Of a DNA stretch of 64,000 nucleotides, positions 63,624-64,000 are shown piece by piece (positions within the stretch are counted from its first letter, which is position 1; the number at the start of each line of letters is the position of its first letter). This DNA comes from Calothrix sp. PCC 7507 (lineage in GTDB: Bacteria; Cyanobacteriota; Cyanobacteriia; Cyanobacteriales; Nostocaceae). The stretch covers positions 1,116,001 through 1,180,000 of the forward strand of contig NC_019682.1 of the NCBI RefSeq assembly GCF_000316575.1. Reading direction: 5' to 3'. Made by a program: the position numbers and the translations under genes. Under the pieces are notes generated by a model. The model saw only the letters and a program-made list of their open reading frames with translations, was not told the origin of the DNA and made no database searches.

Positions 63624-64000
63624 ATGACACCTCAAACAGCCCTCCATCTCTACTCATTACTTTGGCAAGAATATAGTGCCAGAGTCAGTTATGCCCGCAC
63701 CTACCAGCAAATGATTACCGCTGCAGGTGGGACAGTCGCCAATGACCACATTGCTTTTCGGTCTTTGCGTGTGTTAGTGGATACTCAACAAGGTCAGATT
63801 AACCTAGGGATTGAATACATTGGGCAACTTGCCGAAGCTTTAGGTTATGTAGTAGCCGGGGAATATACTTTTCCTGAAACACATCTCTACGCCCGTCACT
63901 ATCGTCATCCACAGCAAGAAGAATTCGACTTACCCAAGCTATTTATTAGTGAGTTAATTGTCGATGAATTACCAGCGAATACTGTCCAACTAATACAGCA
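63624..64000 (+). CDS. DUF1338 protein (2-oxoadipate dioxygenase/decarboxylase family), 5' part
   Basis: 125 codons to the window edge. The N-terminus (LHLYSLLWQEYSARVSYART, YQQM, then NDHIAFRSLRVLVDTQQGQI and LPKLFISELIV) fits the DUF1338 (HglS/YdcJ) family; HIAFRS carries the first metal-binding histidine. These enzymes convert 2-oxoadipate to D-2-hydroxyglutarate in lysine breakdown. It starts 114 bases after the aminotransferase, likely in one operon. The rest of the gene is beyond the window. Confidence 0.82.
   Translation, partial: MTPQTALHLYSLLWQEYSARVSYARTYQQMITAAGGTVANDHIAFRSLRVLVDTQQGQINLGIEYIGQLAEALGYVVAGEYTFPETHLYARHYRHPQQEEFDLPKLFISELIVDELPANTVQLIQ

Overview
The window is chromosomal DNA of a filamentous, probably heterocyst-forming cyanobacterium (Nostocales). 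Four things point there: the HIP1 octamer GCGATCGC recurs throughout; heptameric short tandem repeats fill many intergenic gaps; the RNase P RNA gene carries such a repeat insertion; and the gene set is cyanobacterial (NDH-1 CO2-uptake module, cyanophycinase, PAM68-like protein, CorA, DUF1822, PD-(D/E)XK proteins). No phage, CRISPR array, rRNA, tRNA or intact transposase gene was found.

Layout. 1-9.3 kb: end of a Gfo/Idh/MocA oxidoreductase, a DUF4870 membrane protein with a truncated copy beside it, a sigma factor followed by a DUF1822 protein, two divergent secreted proteins, a Uma2 nuclease, a secreted protein and a nuclease-TPR fusion, then a nest of miniature inverted-repeat elements. 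9.3-14.8 kb: a minus-strand operon ndhF - ndhD - CDP-alcohol phosphatidyltransferase - CO2 hydration protein, i.e. a CO2-concentrating NDH-1 module with an unexpected lipid-type enzyme inside it. 15-24 kb: small membrane proteins, a NYN-domain (LabA-like) protein, a two-component pair, a kinase-FGE fusion and an HtrA protease. 24-33 kb: cyanophycinase, rpsO, PAM68-like, aroF (DAHP synthase), a PadR regulator with a double-palindrome operator, a lipoprotein, a DUF1517 protein, a pentapeptide protein and tyrA. 33-48 kb: a methyltransferase, a membrane-anchored GNAT, a pentapeptide protein, an M20 amidohydrolase, a hemerythrin protein, a DUF2231 protein, dusB, a GFA-family protein, an Orn/Lys/Arg decarboxylase, an HMA-like protein without cysteines, a GGDEF protein, an M41 protease lacking AAA, and purU. 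48-53 kb: a four-gene Gld-type ABC module. 53-64 kb: an orphan nuclease-fold protein, fabG, a MraY/WecA-type transferase, a CIRCE-controlled groEL without groES, corA, rnpB, a MltA/3D-domain protein, a class III aminotransferase and the start of a DUF1338 (2-oxoadipate dioxygenase family) gene that runs off the window.

Functional links. The NDH-1/Cup operon serves CO2 uptake. aroF and tyrA both act in aromatic amino acid synthesis but are unlinked. The aminotransferase and DUF1338 gene together resemble a lysine/2-aminoadipate breakdown pair. Cyanophycinase and the Orn/Lys/Arg decarboxylase touch arginine and nitrogen storage.

The most notable unexplained signals are the CDP-alcohol phosphatidyltransferase with a changed signature inside the CO2-uptake operon, the PD-(D/E)XK-TPR fusion, the sigma/DUF1822 module beside secreted proteins, and a dense set of non-autonomous elements, some nested, two with 8-bp target duplications. 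All functional calls rest on motifs read by eye; no database search was possible.
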